Made by a program: the position numbers and the translations under genes. Below are positions 54,642 through 62,772 of a stretch of DNA of 64,000 nucleotides, piece by piece. Positions within the stretch are counted from its first letter, which is position 1; every line of letters starts with the position of its first letter. The DNA comes from Steroidobacteraceae bacterium (GTDB taxonomy: Bacteria; Pseudomonadota; Gammaproteobacteria; Steroidobacterales; Steroidobacteraceae). The DNA lies in the NCBI GenBank assembly GCA_019634915.1, contig JAHCAN010000017.1, positions 1 through 64,000 of the forward strand, written 5' to 3'. Below the pieces are notes generated by a model. It ran no database searches and was not told where the DNA came from. It saw only the letters and a program-made list of their open reading frames with translations.

Positions 54642-56518
54642 GGCTTGCGGGTCCGCTCGACGAGCAGGATCGCGGCCTGGCGCTTGCGTCGCCACAGCGC
54701 CGCGAGCAGCGCGAGCAGCGCGAAGACCAGCGGCACGAGCACGATGTTGATGAACTTCAGCCGGTTGCCGAGCCCCTCGATGTCCTGGTCGAGGCCGAGA
54801 CGCACGCCGCGCAGGTCCTTGCGGATGCGCAGCTTCTCGGCCTCGAAGCGCTCGATCTCCTGCTGCTGCTCGGGCGTCAGGATCATGCCGGACTGGTCGG
54901 CACGCTGCGTCTGCAGCGTCGAGAGCTTCTCTTCGGTCGCCGACAGCTGCGCCTCGAGTTCCTGTTCCTTCGCGCGCAGGCGCCCTTCGGCGTCGCGACG
55001 CAGCGTATCGACGCGCTCGAACGGCCGCGAGAAGCTCGCGCGTCCGCGCACGCTGATCAGGTCGTTGCTGCCGGCGAGGTTGTCGAGCGCGTTCCAGACG
55101 AGGTCGCCGTTGTGCGCCCAGGCCTGCTTGGCGCGCGCGCCGAAGAACGACGCCGGCATGTCGCGCAGCCACAGGTAGTCGGCAAGCAGGTCGGTGTCGG
55201 CGAACACGATCAGGTTGAGCGGCTTCGCGGACGCCTTCAGCGGGCCAGGACCGTTGGGGAAGGCGCTCTTCACATCGCCGGTGACGCGGGCGGCGAGCGT
55301 GTAACGCTCGCCGGTCGGCTTGAAGCCGTCCTGCAGGCTGGCCGGATCGAGCAGCATCGCAAAGCGCTCGACCGGCAGCACGCCGGCGAGCTTGCTCGAA
55401 CTGAGCAGCGGCTCGAATTTCGTCGTCGCATCCTTCGCCGGCGCGAGATGGCCCGCGGTCGCGAGATTGATGCTCGCGAGGCCGCTGGTGACGACGTCGT
55501 GGCTGTCGAGGCTCGCCGAGTCGAGGCCGAGGATCGCGATGTGACGCGTGGGTGCCTCGCCCGCGCGCATCGACACGCTCATGCCGTAGCTCAGGTCGCC
55601 GACCACTTCGTGCGGATTGAAGTCGACGCCCCACGCGCCGAGCAGCGTGCCGAGCTGCGAGCTGCGGTCGGCCCCGGCTGCGCCGAAAGGCTGCCCGGGA
55701 TCGCCGTCACCGGGATCCTGCTCGGCGAGCGGATCGACGAACACGAGCAGATGCCCGCCGCGCAGCGCGAACTGGTCGATCGCCTGCTGCGCCGGCAACG
55801 GCAGGGTCTTCGGGTGCACGAGCACGAGTACGTCGACGTCGGGGTCGATCCGGGTCACCGCCGGCGTCAGCTCGCGCAGATCGAACAGCTGCCCGGCCTG
55901 GGCATAGACGTACCACGGCTCGCGACTGCGGCCGCTCGCCGGGTCGAAGCCGCCGCCCATCGGCAGGCTCGACAGCCAGCCGACGACCGGCTTGTGCGTG
56001 CGGCCGAGCTGGTAGATCAGCTTCGCGACGTCGTACTCGAGGAAGGGCTCCTTCGACGGATCGAAGAACGGGATCGCTTCGCGCCCGTCGGTCGAATTGG
56101 TGCCCGCGAGACCGAAGAAGAAATTCTCGCCGGCGCCGCCGACCGGCACGCCGTGCACGCCGAGCTCGGCCGCCCGGTCCTCGTCCTCGGAGAACGGCTC
56201 CGGATCGACGATCGACAGGCGCAGCTTGCCCTTGCTGCGTGTCGCGAGCTCCTGCAGGAATTCGCGCACGCGCGTGCCGTAGGTCTTGAGCGTCGGGTAT
56301 TCGCCCGCCGTGCGCTCGCTCCAGAAATAGTACAGGTTCACCGGCTCGGCGAGGCTGTCGAGGATGTGCTGCGTGCCGGGCGCCACCGTGTAGAGCCGGT
56401 TTTCGGTCAGGTCGAGCCGCCAGCCGCGCAGCGCCCAGCCGCTCAGCACGGTCAGGCCGATGAACAGCAGCGCGAGGGCGAGCAGTGCGCCGCGGCCGAG
56501 CAGGATCCGGTGCTTCAT
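54638..56518 (-). CDS. GldG-like ABC transporter-associated protein
   Basis: The 626 aa protein has an N-terminal membrane helix (LLALALLFIGLTVLSGWAL), a long periplasmic domain with GldG/IFT52-like folds (RLDLTENRLYTVAPGT, LREFLQELATRS-type region, LVFVDPLAEQDPG), a coiled coil around 535-590 and a C-terminal helix (IVLVPLVFALLALLAALW). In gliding bacteria GldG works with GldA and GldF in an ABC exporter; in gammaproteobacteria the equivalent has no known cargo. It lies between the permease and the DUF4340 genes. Confidence 0.88.
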   Translation of the reverse strand: MKHRILLGRGALLALALLFIGLTVLSGWALRGWRLDLTENRLYTVAPGTQHILDSLAEPVNLYYFWSERTAGEYPTLKTYGTRVREFLQELATRSKGKLRLSIVDPEPFSEDEDRAAELGVHGVPVGGAGENFFFGLAGTNSTDGREAIPFFDPSKEPFLEYDVAKLIYQLGRTHKPVVGWLSSLPMGGGFDPASGRSREPWYVYAQAGQLFDLRELTPAVTRIDPDVDVLVLVHPKTLPLPAQQAIDQFALRGGHLLVFVDPLAEQDPGDGDPGQPFGAAGADRSSQLGTLLGAWGVDFNPHEVVGDLSYGMSVSMRAGEAPTRHIAILGLDSASLDSHDVVTSGLASINLATAGHLAPAKDATTKFEPLLSSSKLAGVLPVERFAMLLDPASLQDGFKPTGERYTLAARVTGDVKSAFPNGPGPLKASAKPLNLIVFADTDLLADYLWLRDMPASFFGARAKQAWAHNGDLVWNALDNLAGSNDLISVRGRASFSRPFERVDTLRRDAEGRLRAKEQELEAQLSATEEKLSTLQTQRADQSGMILTPEQQQEIERFEAEKLRIRKDLRGVRLGLDQDIEGLGNRLKFINIVLVPLVFALLALLAALWRRKRQAAILLVERTRKP

Positions 56519-56525
56519 GGGCGGC

Positions 56526-57260
56526 TCACTCCGATTTGCGCGCGTCGAGCACGATCGCGGTCGCGATCAGGAAGAACGCCATCGTCAGCCCGAAGTACAG
56601 CAGGTCGCGCAGGTCGAGCACGCCGCGGGCGATCGCCTCGAAATGGGTCAGGAACGACAGCGAGGCCACGGCGTCGACGAGCGCCTGCGGCGCCCAGGCG
56701 CGGAACGCGTCGAGCACGAGCGGGAACCCCGCGAGCAGCAGCGCGAAGCAGACGACGGCCGCGAGGATGAAGGCGATCACCTGGTTGCGCGTCAGCGCCG
56801 ACATGCACGAGCCGACCGCGAGGAAGGCGCCGGCCATCAGCAGGCTGCCGAGGTAGGCCGCGAGGATCACGCCGTTGTCGGGCGAGCCGAGGTAGTTCAC
56901 GGTGATCCAGATCGGGAAGGTCAGCGCGAGCGCGGCGGCGGTGAACGCCCAGGCGGCGAAGAATTTGCCGAGCACCGCCTGCCACAATGTCACCGGCTGG
57001 GTCAGCAGCAGCTCGATCGTGCCGCTCCTGCGCTCCTCGGCCCACAGACGCATCGAGATCGCCGGGATCAGGAACAGGTACAGCCAGGGGTGGAAGGTGA
57101 AGAACGGCGCGAGGTCGGCCTGGCCGCGCTCGTAGAAGCCGCCGAGATAGAACGTGAACGCCGCGGCGAGCACGAGGAAGATCAGGATGAACACGTAGGC
57201 GACCGGCGTGGCGAAATAGCCCGCCAGCTCGCGCTTCATGATCGTGGCGATGTGGTGCAC
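56526..57260 (-). CDS. ABC-2 type transporter permease (GldF-like)
   Basis: The 244 aa protein has six membrane helices. IATIMKRELAGYFATPVAYV at the N terminus and LRLWAEERRSGTIELLLTQP between helices 2 and 3 are the ABC-2 permease hallmarks. It pairs with the ATPase encoded 15 bp upstream and the GldG-like protein 7 bp downstream to form a transporter of unknown substrate. Confidence 0.93.
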   Translation of the reverse strand: MHHIATIMKRELAGYFATPVAYVFILIFLVLAAAFTFYLGGFYERGQADLAPFFTFHPWLYLFLIPAISMRLWAEERRSGTIELLLTQPVTLWQAVLGKFFAAWAFTAAALALTFPIWITVNYLGSPDNGVILAAYLGSLLMAGAFLAVGSCMSALTRNQVIAFILAAVVCFALLLAGFPLVLDAFRAWAPQALVDAVASLSFLTHFEAIARGVLDLRDLLYFGLTMAFFLIATAIVLDARKSE

Positions 57261-57275
57261 GGTACTCCCTGTCGG

Positions 57276-58199
57276 TCAGGCGGTGATCGTGCGGAACACC
57301 TCGTCGAGGCGCCCCGACTCGAGCTCGATGCCTTTCAGTGCATAGCCCTCGCGGGCCGCGAGGGCATTGACGGCGTCGAAGATGCGCGCGCCGGTGACCG
57401 GCACCGCGGTCACGCTCAGCTCGCGCTCGGCGGCCTCGACGCTGCCGACCTGCGGCAGCGCCTCGAGTGCCGCGCGCGCCGCGCCGAACTGCGCGGCGTG
57501 CTCGAGCCGCAGCGTCACGGCGTTGTGGTAGCGCGAGCGCGCGGCGAGGCCCTGCGGCGTATCGTCGGCGACGATCCGGCCGTTCGCGATGATGATCGCG
57601 CGCGTGCACACCGCGTCCACTTCCTCGAGGATGTGGGTCGAGACGACGATCGTCTTGTCGGCGGCCATCTCGCCGATCAGCTCGCGCACCTCGTGCTTCT
57701 GGTTCGGATCGAGGCCGTCGGTCGGCTCGTCGAGGATCAGCACCGGCGGGTCGTGCAGGATCGCCTGCGCGATGCCGACGCGGCGCCGGAAGCCCTTCGA
57801 GAGCGTGTCGATCGTCTGCGCCGCGACCGGGCCGAGTGCGAGCCGCTCGAGCACGTGGCCCAGGCGTTCGCGCCGCCGCTCGCCCGCGAGGCCGCGCAGG
57901 CTCGCGACGAATTCGAGGAAGCCGCGGACGCTCATCTCGCCGTAGCTCGGCGCGCCTTCGGGCAGATAGCCGAGCGCGGCGCGGGCCGCGAGCGGCGCGC
58001 GCTCCACGTCATGGCCGCAGATGCTGGCCGAGCCTTCCGATGGGGCGATGAATCCTGCGATCATGCGCATCGTCGTGGTCTTGCCGGCGCCGTTCGGGCC
58101 GAGAAAGCCGAGCACTTCGCCGGGCCGGGCCTCGAAGCCGACGCCATCGACCGCCGTGAGCGTGTCGTAGCGCTTGGTGAGCCGTTCGGTCCTGATCAT
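57276..58199 (-). CDS. ABC transporter ATP-binding protein (GldA/NatA-like)
   Basis: The 307 aa ATPase has Walker A at 34-41 (GPNGAGKT), the signature LSKGFRRRVGIAQA, Walker B VLILDEPTDGLDP and the switch histidine in VVSTHILEEVD. A C-terminal accessory domain is typical for ATPases that drive ABC-2 permeases. ATG 58199 is used because family similarity starts there. It is the first gene of the four-gene unit and is divergent from the cytochrome b561 gene. Confidence 0.95.
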   Translation of the reverse strand: MIRTERLTKRYDTLTAVDGVGFEARPGEVLGFLGPNGAGKTTTMRMIAGFIAPSEGSASICGHDVERAPLAARAALGYLPEGAPSYGEMSVRGFLEFVASLRGLAGERRRERLGHVLERLALGPVAAQTIDTLSKGFRRRVGIAQAILHDPPVLILDEPTDGLDPNQKHEVRELIGEMAADKTIVVSTHILEEVDAVCTRAIIIANGRIVADDTPQGLAARSRYHNAVTLRLEHAAQFGAARAALEALPQVGSVEAAERELSVTAVPVTGARIFDAVNALAAREGYALKGIELESGRLDEVFRTITA

Positions 58200-58278
58200 A
58201 TGGTCTCGTCTGAATGGGCCGGGCGGAAAAAGTTCCGTCGCGGCGCCGATGTCGCGATTCTGGTGCGAAGGAGGAGGC

Positions 58279-58962
58279 GTGTCGAGACTCGTCTGGGACC
58301 TGCCGGTGCGCGTCATGCACTGGGCGCTCGCTCTCGCCACCGCGGGCGCGTGGCTCACGCAGAATCTCGAGGGGGACTGGTTCCGCTGGCACAGCTGGTG
58401 CGGCTACGCCGTGCTGGTGCTCGTGCTGACGCGGATCGCATGGGGCTTCGTCGGCACGCGTCATGCGCGCTTCACGGCGTTCGTGCGCGGCCCGCGCGCC
58501 GCGCTGCGCTACCTGCGCGGGCTCGTTCGCGGCGACGCGCCGGCCCATGCCGGCCACAATCCGCTCGGCGCATGGATGGTCGTCGTGCTGCTCGCGCTGC
58601 TGCTCGTGCAGGCCGTCACGGGACTGTTCGCGAACGACCAGATCATGAACACCGGGCCGCTGTTCGGGTATGTGACCGGCGCGCGCAGCGATGCGCTGAG
58701 CCGCCTGCACGCCTCGCTCGTGAACTGGATCCTCGCCGCGGTGCTGCTGCACGTGCTCGCGGTGTTCGCCTACCTCGCCGGCAAGCGCACCGATCTGATC
58801 ACGCCGATGTTCACCGGGCGCAAGAGCGAGGCGGCGGTGCCGCCGCAGGAGGCGATCCGCGCTTCGCGGACCTGGCTCGCGCTGCTGATCGCCGCGCTGA
58901 TCGCCGGTGCGCTGGCCTGGCTCGTCAGCCACGCACCCGAGGCCACGCTGTCGCTGTTCTGA
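58279..58962 (+). CDS. Cytochrome b561-family membrane protein
   Basis: The 227 aa protein has four or five helices with histidines for two haems: VRVMHWALALA, WFRWHSWCGYAVLVL, AHAGHNPLGAWMVV, SRLHASLVNWI and VLLHVLAVFAYL. This is the bacterial di-haem cytochrome b type that moves electrons between the quinone pool and a periplasmic cytochrome. GTG 58279 with GAGGAG upstream is the start. It converges with a cytochrome c' gene 21 bp away; the two are a frequent pair. Confidence 0.9.
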   Translation: MSRLVWDLPVRVMHWALALATAGAWLTQNLEGDWFRWHSWCGYAVLVLVLTRIAWGFVGTRHARFTAFVRGPRAALRYLRGLVRGDAPAHAGHNPLGAWMVVVLLALLLVQAVTGLFANDQIMNTGPLFGYVTGARSDALSRLHASLVNWILAAVLLHVLAVFAYLAGKRTDLITPMFTGRKSEAAVPPQEAIRASRTWLALLIAALIAGALAWLVSHAPEATLSLF

Positions 58963-58983
58963 CGAGCGTCGCCGGGAGCGGCC

Positions 58984-59454
58984 TCAGTCCCGCTTGAACT
59001 TGTCGTGGCAGTTCTTGCAAGCCTGTCCGGCGGCGACGAAGGCCGTCTTCACGTCGGCAACCGACTTCGCGCCCTGCGCGGTGTCCGACAGCGCGCCGAC
59101 CTTCGACTGCATGTCCTTCAGCAGCCGGTCGAACTCGGCGCGATCGCGCCAGATCTCGGGCCTGGCGGCGGTCGGCTTGCCCGATTCGGATCCGGCGACG
59201 AAACCCTCGGGCAGCATCGCGGCAATGAACGCGACGCGCTCGGCGCGCATCGCGAACTCCCGCGCATCGTACGGTGCCTTGCCCTGCACGACGTTCGCCA
59301 TCGGGCCGAAATTGGCGCCGAGCACGTTGTACATCGACTGGCGGTAGCGCACGAGCTGGTCGGCGCGGCTCTGCGCGTTCTGCGCGACGGCAGTGCCGGC
59401 CAGCAGGCCGGCCGACAGGCACAGGGCGATCACGGTGGCGGGCGATTTCGTCAT
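58984..59454 (-). CDS. Cytochrome c' (c-556 type)
   Basis: The 156 aa precursor has a signal peptide (VIALCLSAGLLAGTAVAQ), a four-helix-bundle domain (VRYRQSMYNVLGANFGPM, LPEGFVAGSESGKPTAA) and the haem-binding CKNCHDKFK at the C terminus, as is typical of cytochrome c'. It binds NO or transfers electrons in the periplasm. ATG 59454 has GAGGAG upstream. Together with cytochrome b561 and azurin it points to respiratory flexibility. Confidence 0.93.
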   Translation of the reverse strand: MTKSPATVIALCLSAGLLAGTAVAQNAQSRADQLVRYRQSMYNVLGANFGPMANVVQGKAPYDAREFAMRAERVAFIAAMLPEGFVAGSESGKPTAARPEIWRDRAEFDRLLKDMQSKVGALSDTAQGAKSVADVKTAFVAAGQACKNCHDKFKRD

Positions 59455-59525
59455 CACGGGGGGCTCCTCGGCGGGGATGCCGAGCGTACCCGAGGTGGTG
59501 CTGGCGCGGCCAGCGGCGCGCAGGT

Positions 59526-60266
59526 TCAGTGCGCGACGATGCCTGCGCGGCGCTCGATGCGGGCGCGATGCTCGCGCAGGATGCGGCGCACTTCGGGCGC
59601 CGCCGGCCGCTCGGCGAGACGCGCGATCAGGTCGCCGAGTTCGTGCCACTGGCGGCCCCAGCCGAGCAGGCGGATGGCGTCGTCGATGATGCGTCCGTCG
59701 ATCACGTCCTGGCTCTCGCGGGCGGCGGGAGCGGTGCGCCGGGCCGGCGCAGCGGCGCGGGGCACGGCTGCGCGGGCTGCAGTAGCGCGGGTGGCGGCGG
59801 GCGTAGCGGGCGCGAGGCGTGGCATTTCGCGTGTCGTGTCGCCGGATTTCTTCGCCTGGCGCGTGCGGGTCGTCGCCGTGAGCACGTCGCGACGCTCGCT
59901 CTCGACCGAGGCGAGCGGAATGAAGCGCTCGTTGCCCTGCAGGCCGGCGAGGTTGGCGAGGAAGCTCATCACTTCGAGCGCTTCCAGGAAGGCGCGGTCG
60001 CCCTCCCGCGCGCGTTGCTCGACGATTCGCGCGAGCGCGTCCGCACGCTGGCGCGCGAGATCGATGATCCAGCGCGCGGGGCGCTCGTGCTTCGGCCACG
60101 GCTGCACGTGCTGGTAATGCGCGTCGTCGAGCGAGGCGTAGCGGGCATGCAGTTCGAGACTCTGCTGCCAGCGCGCGAGCAGCAGGCGCAGCTGCTGGCC
60201 ATCGGGTGTCGTCGTGCGTGGCGCGGCTGCGTCGCGCGGCGCGTCATTCGTGCGGGTCGTGGGCAT
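59526..60266 (-). CDS. Hypothetical protein, 246 aa
   Basis: I cannot assign a family. The N-terminal 110 residues are helical and charged (LRLLLARWQQSLELHARYAS, ARWIIDLARQRADALARIVE). A long Ala/Arg/Pro-rich linker follows, then another helical region (RIIDDAIRLLGWGRQWHELG, LREHRARIERRAG). No signal peptide is seen. ATG 60266 is chosen over the start at 60410, which adds unlikely sequence. The balanced helical ends suggest a real gene, perhaps DNA- or membrane-surface associated. Confidence 0.6.
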   Translation of the reverse strand: MPTTRTNDAPRDAAAPRTTTPDGQQLRLLLARWQQSLELHARYASLDDAHYQHVQPWPKHERPARWIIDLARQRADALARIVEQRAREGDRAFLEALEVMSFLANLAGLQGNERFIPLASVESERRDVLTATTRTRQAKKSGDTTREMPRLAPATPAATRATAARAAVPRAAAPARRTAPAARESQDVIDGRIIDDAIRLLGWGRQWHELGDLIARLAERPAAPEVRRILREHRARIERRAGIVAH

Positions 60267-60445
60267 GGCCGCACTGTAGCGTCGGCCCGCGCGCGTGCCT
60301 GCGATACGCCGCACATTGTCGGCGGCCGCTTGCGCGCCGCGACCTATGTGACATATCAGGAAATCAGGCCAAGTGGCCGCCTTGTAAGGATTTATTCTCG
60401 GCGTTGTCATTCGGCGGACATGCGCGCGGGCGACGCTGGCGGCCC

Positions 60446-61237
60446 ATGCAAGGCATGGCGAAATTCCGCAGCGTCTTCGTATCCGATGTGCACCTCGGCA
60501 GCCGCGGCTGCCGCGCGGAGCTGCTGCTGCAGTTCCTGAACGCGGTACAGACCGAGCGACTCTATCTCGTCGGCGACATCGTCGACCTGTGGTGCCTGCG
60601 CCAGCGGGCGTACTGGCCGGCCGCGCACAACGACGTCATCCGCGCGATCCTCGACCGCGCGAAGGCCGGCGTGCGCGTCATCCTGGTTCCCGGCAATCAC
60701 GACGAGGATCTGCGTGAATTCGACGGCACCGTATTCGGCAACGTCGCCCTGCACCGCGAGTTCGTGCACGAGACCGCCGATGGCCGCCGGCTGCTGGTCC
60801 TGCACGGCGATGAATTCGACGGCGTCGTCCAGTGCAGCCCCTGGCTCGCGAAGCTCGGCGACCAGGCGTATTCGCTGATACTCGGTCTCAACGAAATCTG
60901 GAGCACGCTGCGCCGCTGGCGCGGCCTGCCTTACTGGTCGCTGGCCGGCTACCTCAAGCACAAGGCGCCGCGCGCCGTCGAGTACATCGAGAGCTTCGAG
61001 CGGGCGGCGGCGCACGCGGCGCGGCGTCGCGGCCTCGACGGCGTGGTCTGCGGGCACATCCATCGCGCGAGCCTGCGCGACATCGACGGCGTGCTCTACT
61101 GCAACGACGGCGACTGGGTCGAGAGCTGCACGGCGCTCGCCGAGGATTTCAACGGCCGCTTGCGGCTGACCGGCTGGAACGAACTGTGCGCGGCGGCCCA
61201 CGGGCCCGCCGCGCAGCCGCTCGGGCAGGCCGCGTGA
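60446..61237 (+). CDS. LpxH-like metallophosphoesterase (UDP-2,3-diacylglucosamine diphosphatase family)
   Basis: The 263 aa protein has all calcineurin-type metal motifs: DVHLGSRG, GDIVDLWCL, PGNHDE, LLVLHGDEFD and VCGHIHRA. The family includes LpxH, which cleaves UDP-2,3-diacylglucosamine in lipid A synthesis, and its close paralogues. The spacing and the NDGDWVESCTALAED ending fit the paralogue group found widely in proteobacteria, so lipid A function is possible but not certain. ATG 60446 or 60455 may start it. Confidence 0.85.
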   Translation: MQGMAKFRSVFVSDVHLGSRGCRAELLLQFLNAVQTERLYLVGDIVDLWCLRQRAYWPAAHNDVIRAILDRAKAGVRVILVPGNHDEDLREFDGTVFGNVALHREFVHETADGRRLLVLHGDEFDGVVQCSPWLAKLGDQAYSLILGLNEIWSTLRRWRGLPYWSLAGYLKHKAPRAVEYIESFERAAAHAARRRGLDGVVCGHIHRASLRDIDGVLYCNDGDWVESCTALAEDFNGRLRLTGWNELCAAAHGPAAQPLGQAA

Positions 61238-61267
61238 CGGGCGGGCGCGGGTCCGGTGGCCCGCGTA

Positions 61268-61684
61268 TCAGTGGGCAGTCGCATCATCGGTTGCGTTGGC
61301 GGCGCGCTTCTCTTTCGGCGGCGGGCCGTCGCTGCGCACGAAGCTCACGACCGGGCAGCTGCCCTCGCGCGGCACGATGATCGTGCTGAAGCGGTCGAAG
61401 CTGCCGGGAGGCTTCGTTACGAAGCCGATCGCAGTCGCGAAGTCGAGTCCGGTGCAGGGGCCCAGCAGCTTCGCGTAGTACCAGTTGCGGCGATTGTCCT
61501 GTACCCAGAGGCCGCGGTCGCGGTCGGCATGCCAGTCGCGGATGCCGCCGTGGTCCACGAACGGAATCGACGCCTGCTCGGGGTCGGGCAACGTGTCCTT
61601 CCCGTCGGCCGCGTTTGCGCACAGCGGCGCGAGCAGCAGCGCGGCGAGGGCGATCGCGGGGTTTAGCAGAGGTGTCTTGTTCAT
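61268..61684 (-). CDS. DUF6491-family secreted protein
   Basis: The 138 aa protein has a clear Sec signal peptide (PAIALAALLLAPLCANA). The mature part has SIPFVDHGGIRDWHADRDRG, WYYAKLLGPCTGLDFATAI and STIIVPREGSCPVVSFVR, the pattern of DUF6491 proteins, which are common in gammaproteobacteria and have no known role. Two cysteines (GPCTG, GSCPV) may form a disulfide in the periplasm. It converges with the phosphoesterase gene. Confidence 0.8.
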   Translation of the reverse strand: MNKTPLLNPAIALAALLLAPLCANAADGKDTLPDPEQASIPFVDHGGIRDWHADRDRGLWVQDNRRNWYYAKLLGPCTGLDFATAIGFVTKPPGSFDRFSTIIVPREGSCPVVSFVRSDGPPPKEKRAANATDDATAH

Positions 61685-61920
61685 TTGCGCGTCCTGCCGA
61701 AGAAATCACTGTCTCTTTCGACTGTCGGGCGGCGGGGCGGTTCCGGGCGCGACGTGGGCGTGGCTCTGGTAACTGTAACCAGTTGATTTCGTGACGCCAC
61801 CCTGTCGCTGCCAAGCAGCAGCTGCTGGTCAGATCGTACCGTGCCCCGCGGCATATGTTCTTGCACAGACCGATGGAGAATCGGCTGGCGACGGCCTAGA
61901 ATTCGAGACGAGGTACCAAT

Positions 61921-62151
61921 ATGCGCAATGCGGCCCAACTCGCGCAGGAAGTTCTGGACCTACCGCCTGATGAGCGGGAGCGTCTTGCCTTGCTTGCCTG
62001 GGAGAGTTTGGAAGGTGATGTCGCATTTAACCCGGACGATCCGCAGGGCGATGAGGCGGCCCTCCAGCGCGACAAAGAAATAGAATCAGGCAAGGTCAAA
62101 ACTGTCGGTCATGATGAGTTCGTGCGTGCGACAGGCGGCACGAGAGGGTGA
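61921..62151 (+). CDS. Addiction-module antitoxin (TIGR02574-like)
   Basis: The 76 aa protein begins AAQLAQEVLDLPPDERERLA and LLAWESLEGD, matching the short addiction-module component family in which the N-terminal helices dimerise and the C-terminal tail wraps the toxin. It overlaps the ParE-type toxin gene by 4 bp (GTGA). Base composition is lower in GC than neighbours, consistent with transfer. It would also repress its own promoter. Confidence 0.85.
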   Translation: MRNAAQLAQEVLDLPPDERERLALLAWESLEGDVAFNPDDPQGDEAALQRDKEIESGKVKTVGHDEFVRATGGTRG

Positions 62152-62441
62152 GACTCGAGTACCATCCTGCCGCCATCGAAGATCTGAACAGCGCAATTCG
62201 ACATTACGACGAGAAGCGGACCGGCTTGGGAGACGGTCTCAGGGCCGAAGTCTATATAGCAATTGATTCGATACTTGAGTCCCCTCTGCGATGCAAGGAA
62301 AGCGAGCGTGGAATTCGCCGCCGTCTGGTTCGGCGCTTCCCATATTCCATTTTGTTCAGGATGCCTGCTGTCGACACAGTTCGGGTGCTCGTCATCCGCC
62401 ATCACCGCCGCAATCCAGGCTACGGAATCGAGAGGCGGTAA
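62148..62441 (+). CDS. RelE/ParE-family toxin
   Basis: The 97 aa protein is of the ParE type: LEYHPAAIEDLNSAIRHYDE at the N terminus, LGDGLRAEVYIAIDSI, the arginine-rich strand GIRRRLVRRFPYSILFRM and the ending VLVIRHHRRNPGYG. ParE toxins inhibit gyrase, RelE relatives cut mRNA; the R-R-F-P-Y-x-I-x-F motif favours ParE. The GTG start overlaps the antitoxin stop. It is intact. The 180 bp behind it, up to the tRNA, contain nothing I recognise. Confidence 0.88.
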   Translation: MRLEYHPAAIEDLNSAIRHYDEKRTGLGDGLRAEVYIAIDSILESPLRCKESERGIRRRLVRRFPYSILFRMPAVDTVRVLVIRHHRRNPGYGIERR

Positions 62442-62621
62442 GCTCAATGTGCGCATTGCGCCTGGGTTGGATCCGGGGCCAGTCAGTGTGCCGATCGAGA
62501 AGTGGGTCATTGCAGGCTTGCAGTCTCGCTACAGCCGAGTAGGCAGGTGGTTTTCCAAGGCGGTGTGGGCCGTGATGAAAGCGGCGACAGGGCCGGAAGT
62601 GCGACTAAGTATCTGATTTAT

Positions 62622-62697
62622 TGGCGCTCCCTACGGGATTCGAACCCGTGTTACAGCCTTGAGAGGGCTATGTCCTGGGCCTCTAGACGAAGGGAGC
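62622..62697 (-). tRNA. tRNA-Glu (anticodon CUC)
   Basis: The minus strand folds as a complete 76 nt tRNA with encoded CCA. The acceptor stem is GCTCCCT/AGGGAGC, the D arm is GTCTAGAGGCCCAGGAC, the anticodon stem is TAGCC/GGCTG around CTCTCAA (anticodon CTC), and the T arm is ACGGGTTCGAATCCCGT. The anticodon reads GAG codons. The sequence is close to other proteobacterial tRNA-Glu genes. Confidence 0.96.
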
Positions 62698-62728
62698 GTC
62701 GGGCGGCAGCGCGGCCGGAGGGCGCGGT

Positions 62729-62756
62729 ATTATAGAAACCCTGATTTCTATCTCAA
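62729..62756 (-). promoter_or_regulatory. Sigma-70 promoter of tRNA-Glu
   Basis: On the minus strand TTGAGA (62756-62751) and a consensus TATAAT (62734-62729) are separated by 16 bp, followed by a GC-rich discriminator (ACCGCGCCC). It lies about 32 bp upstream of the tRNA 5' end. The discriminator type fits growth-rate (stringent) control of stable RNA. Confidence 0.7.
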
Positions 62757-62772
62757 GCGGAACCTGATCATT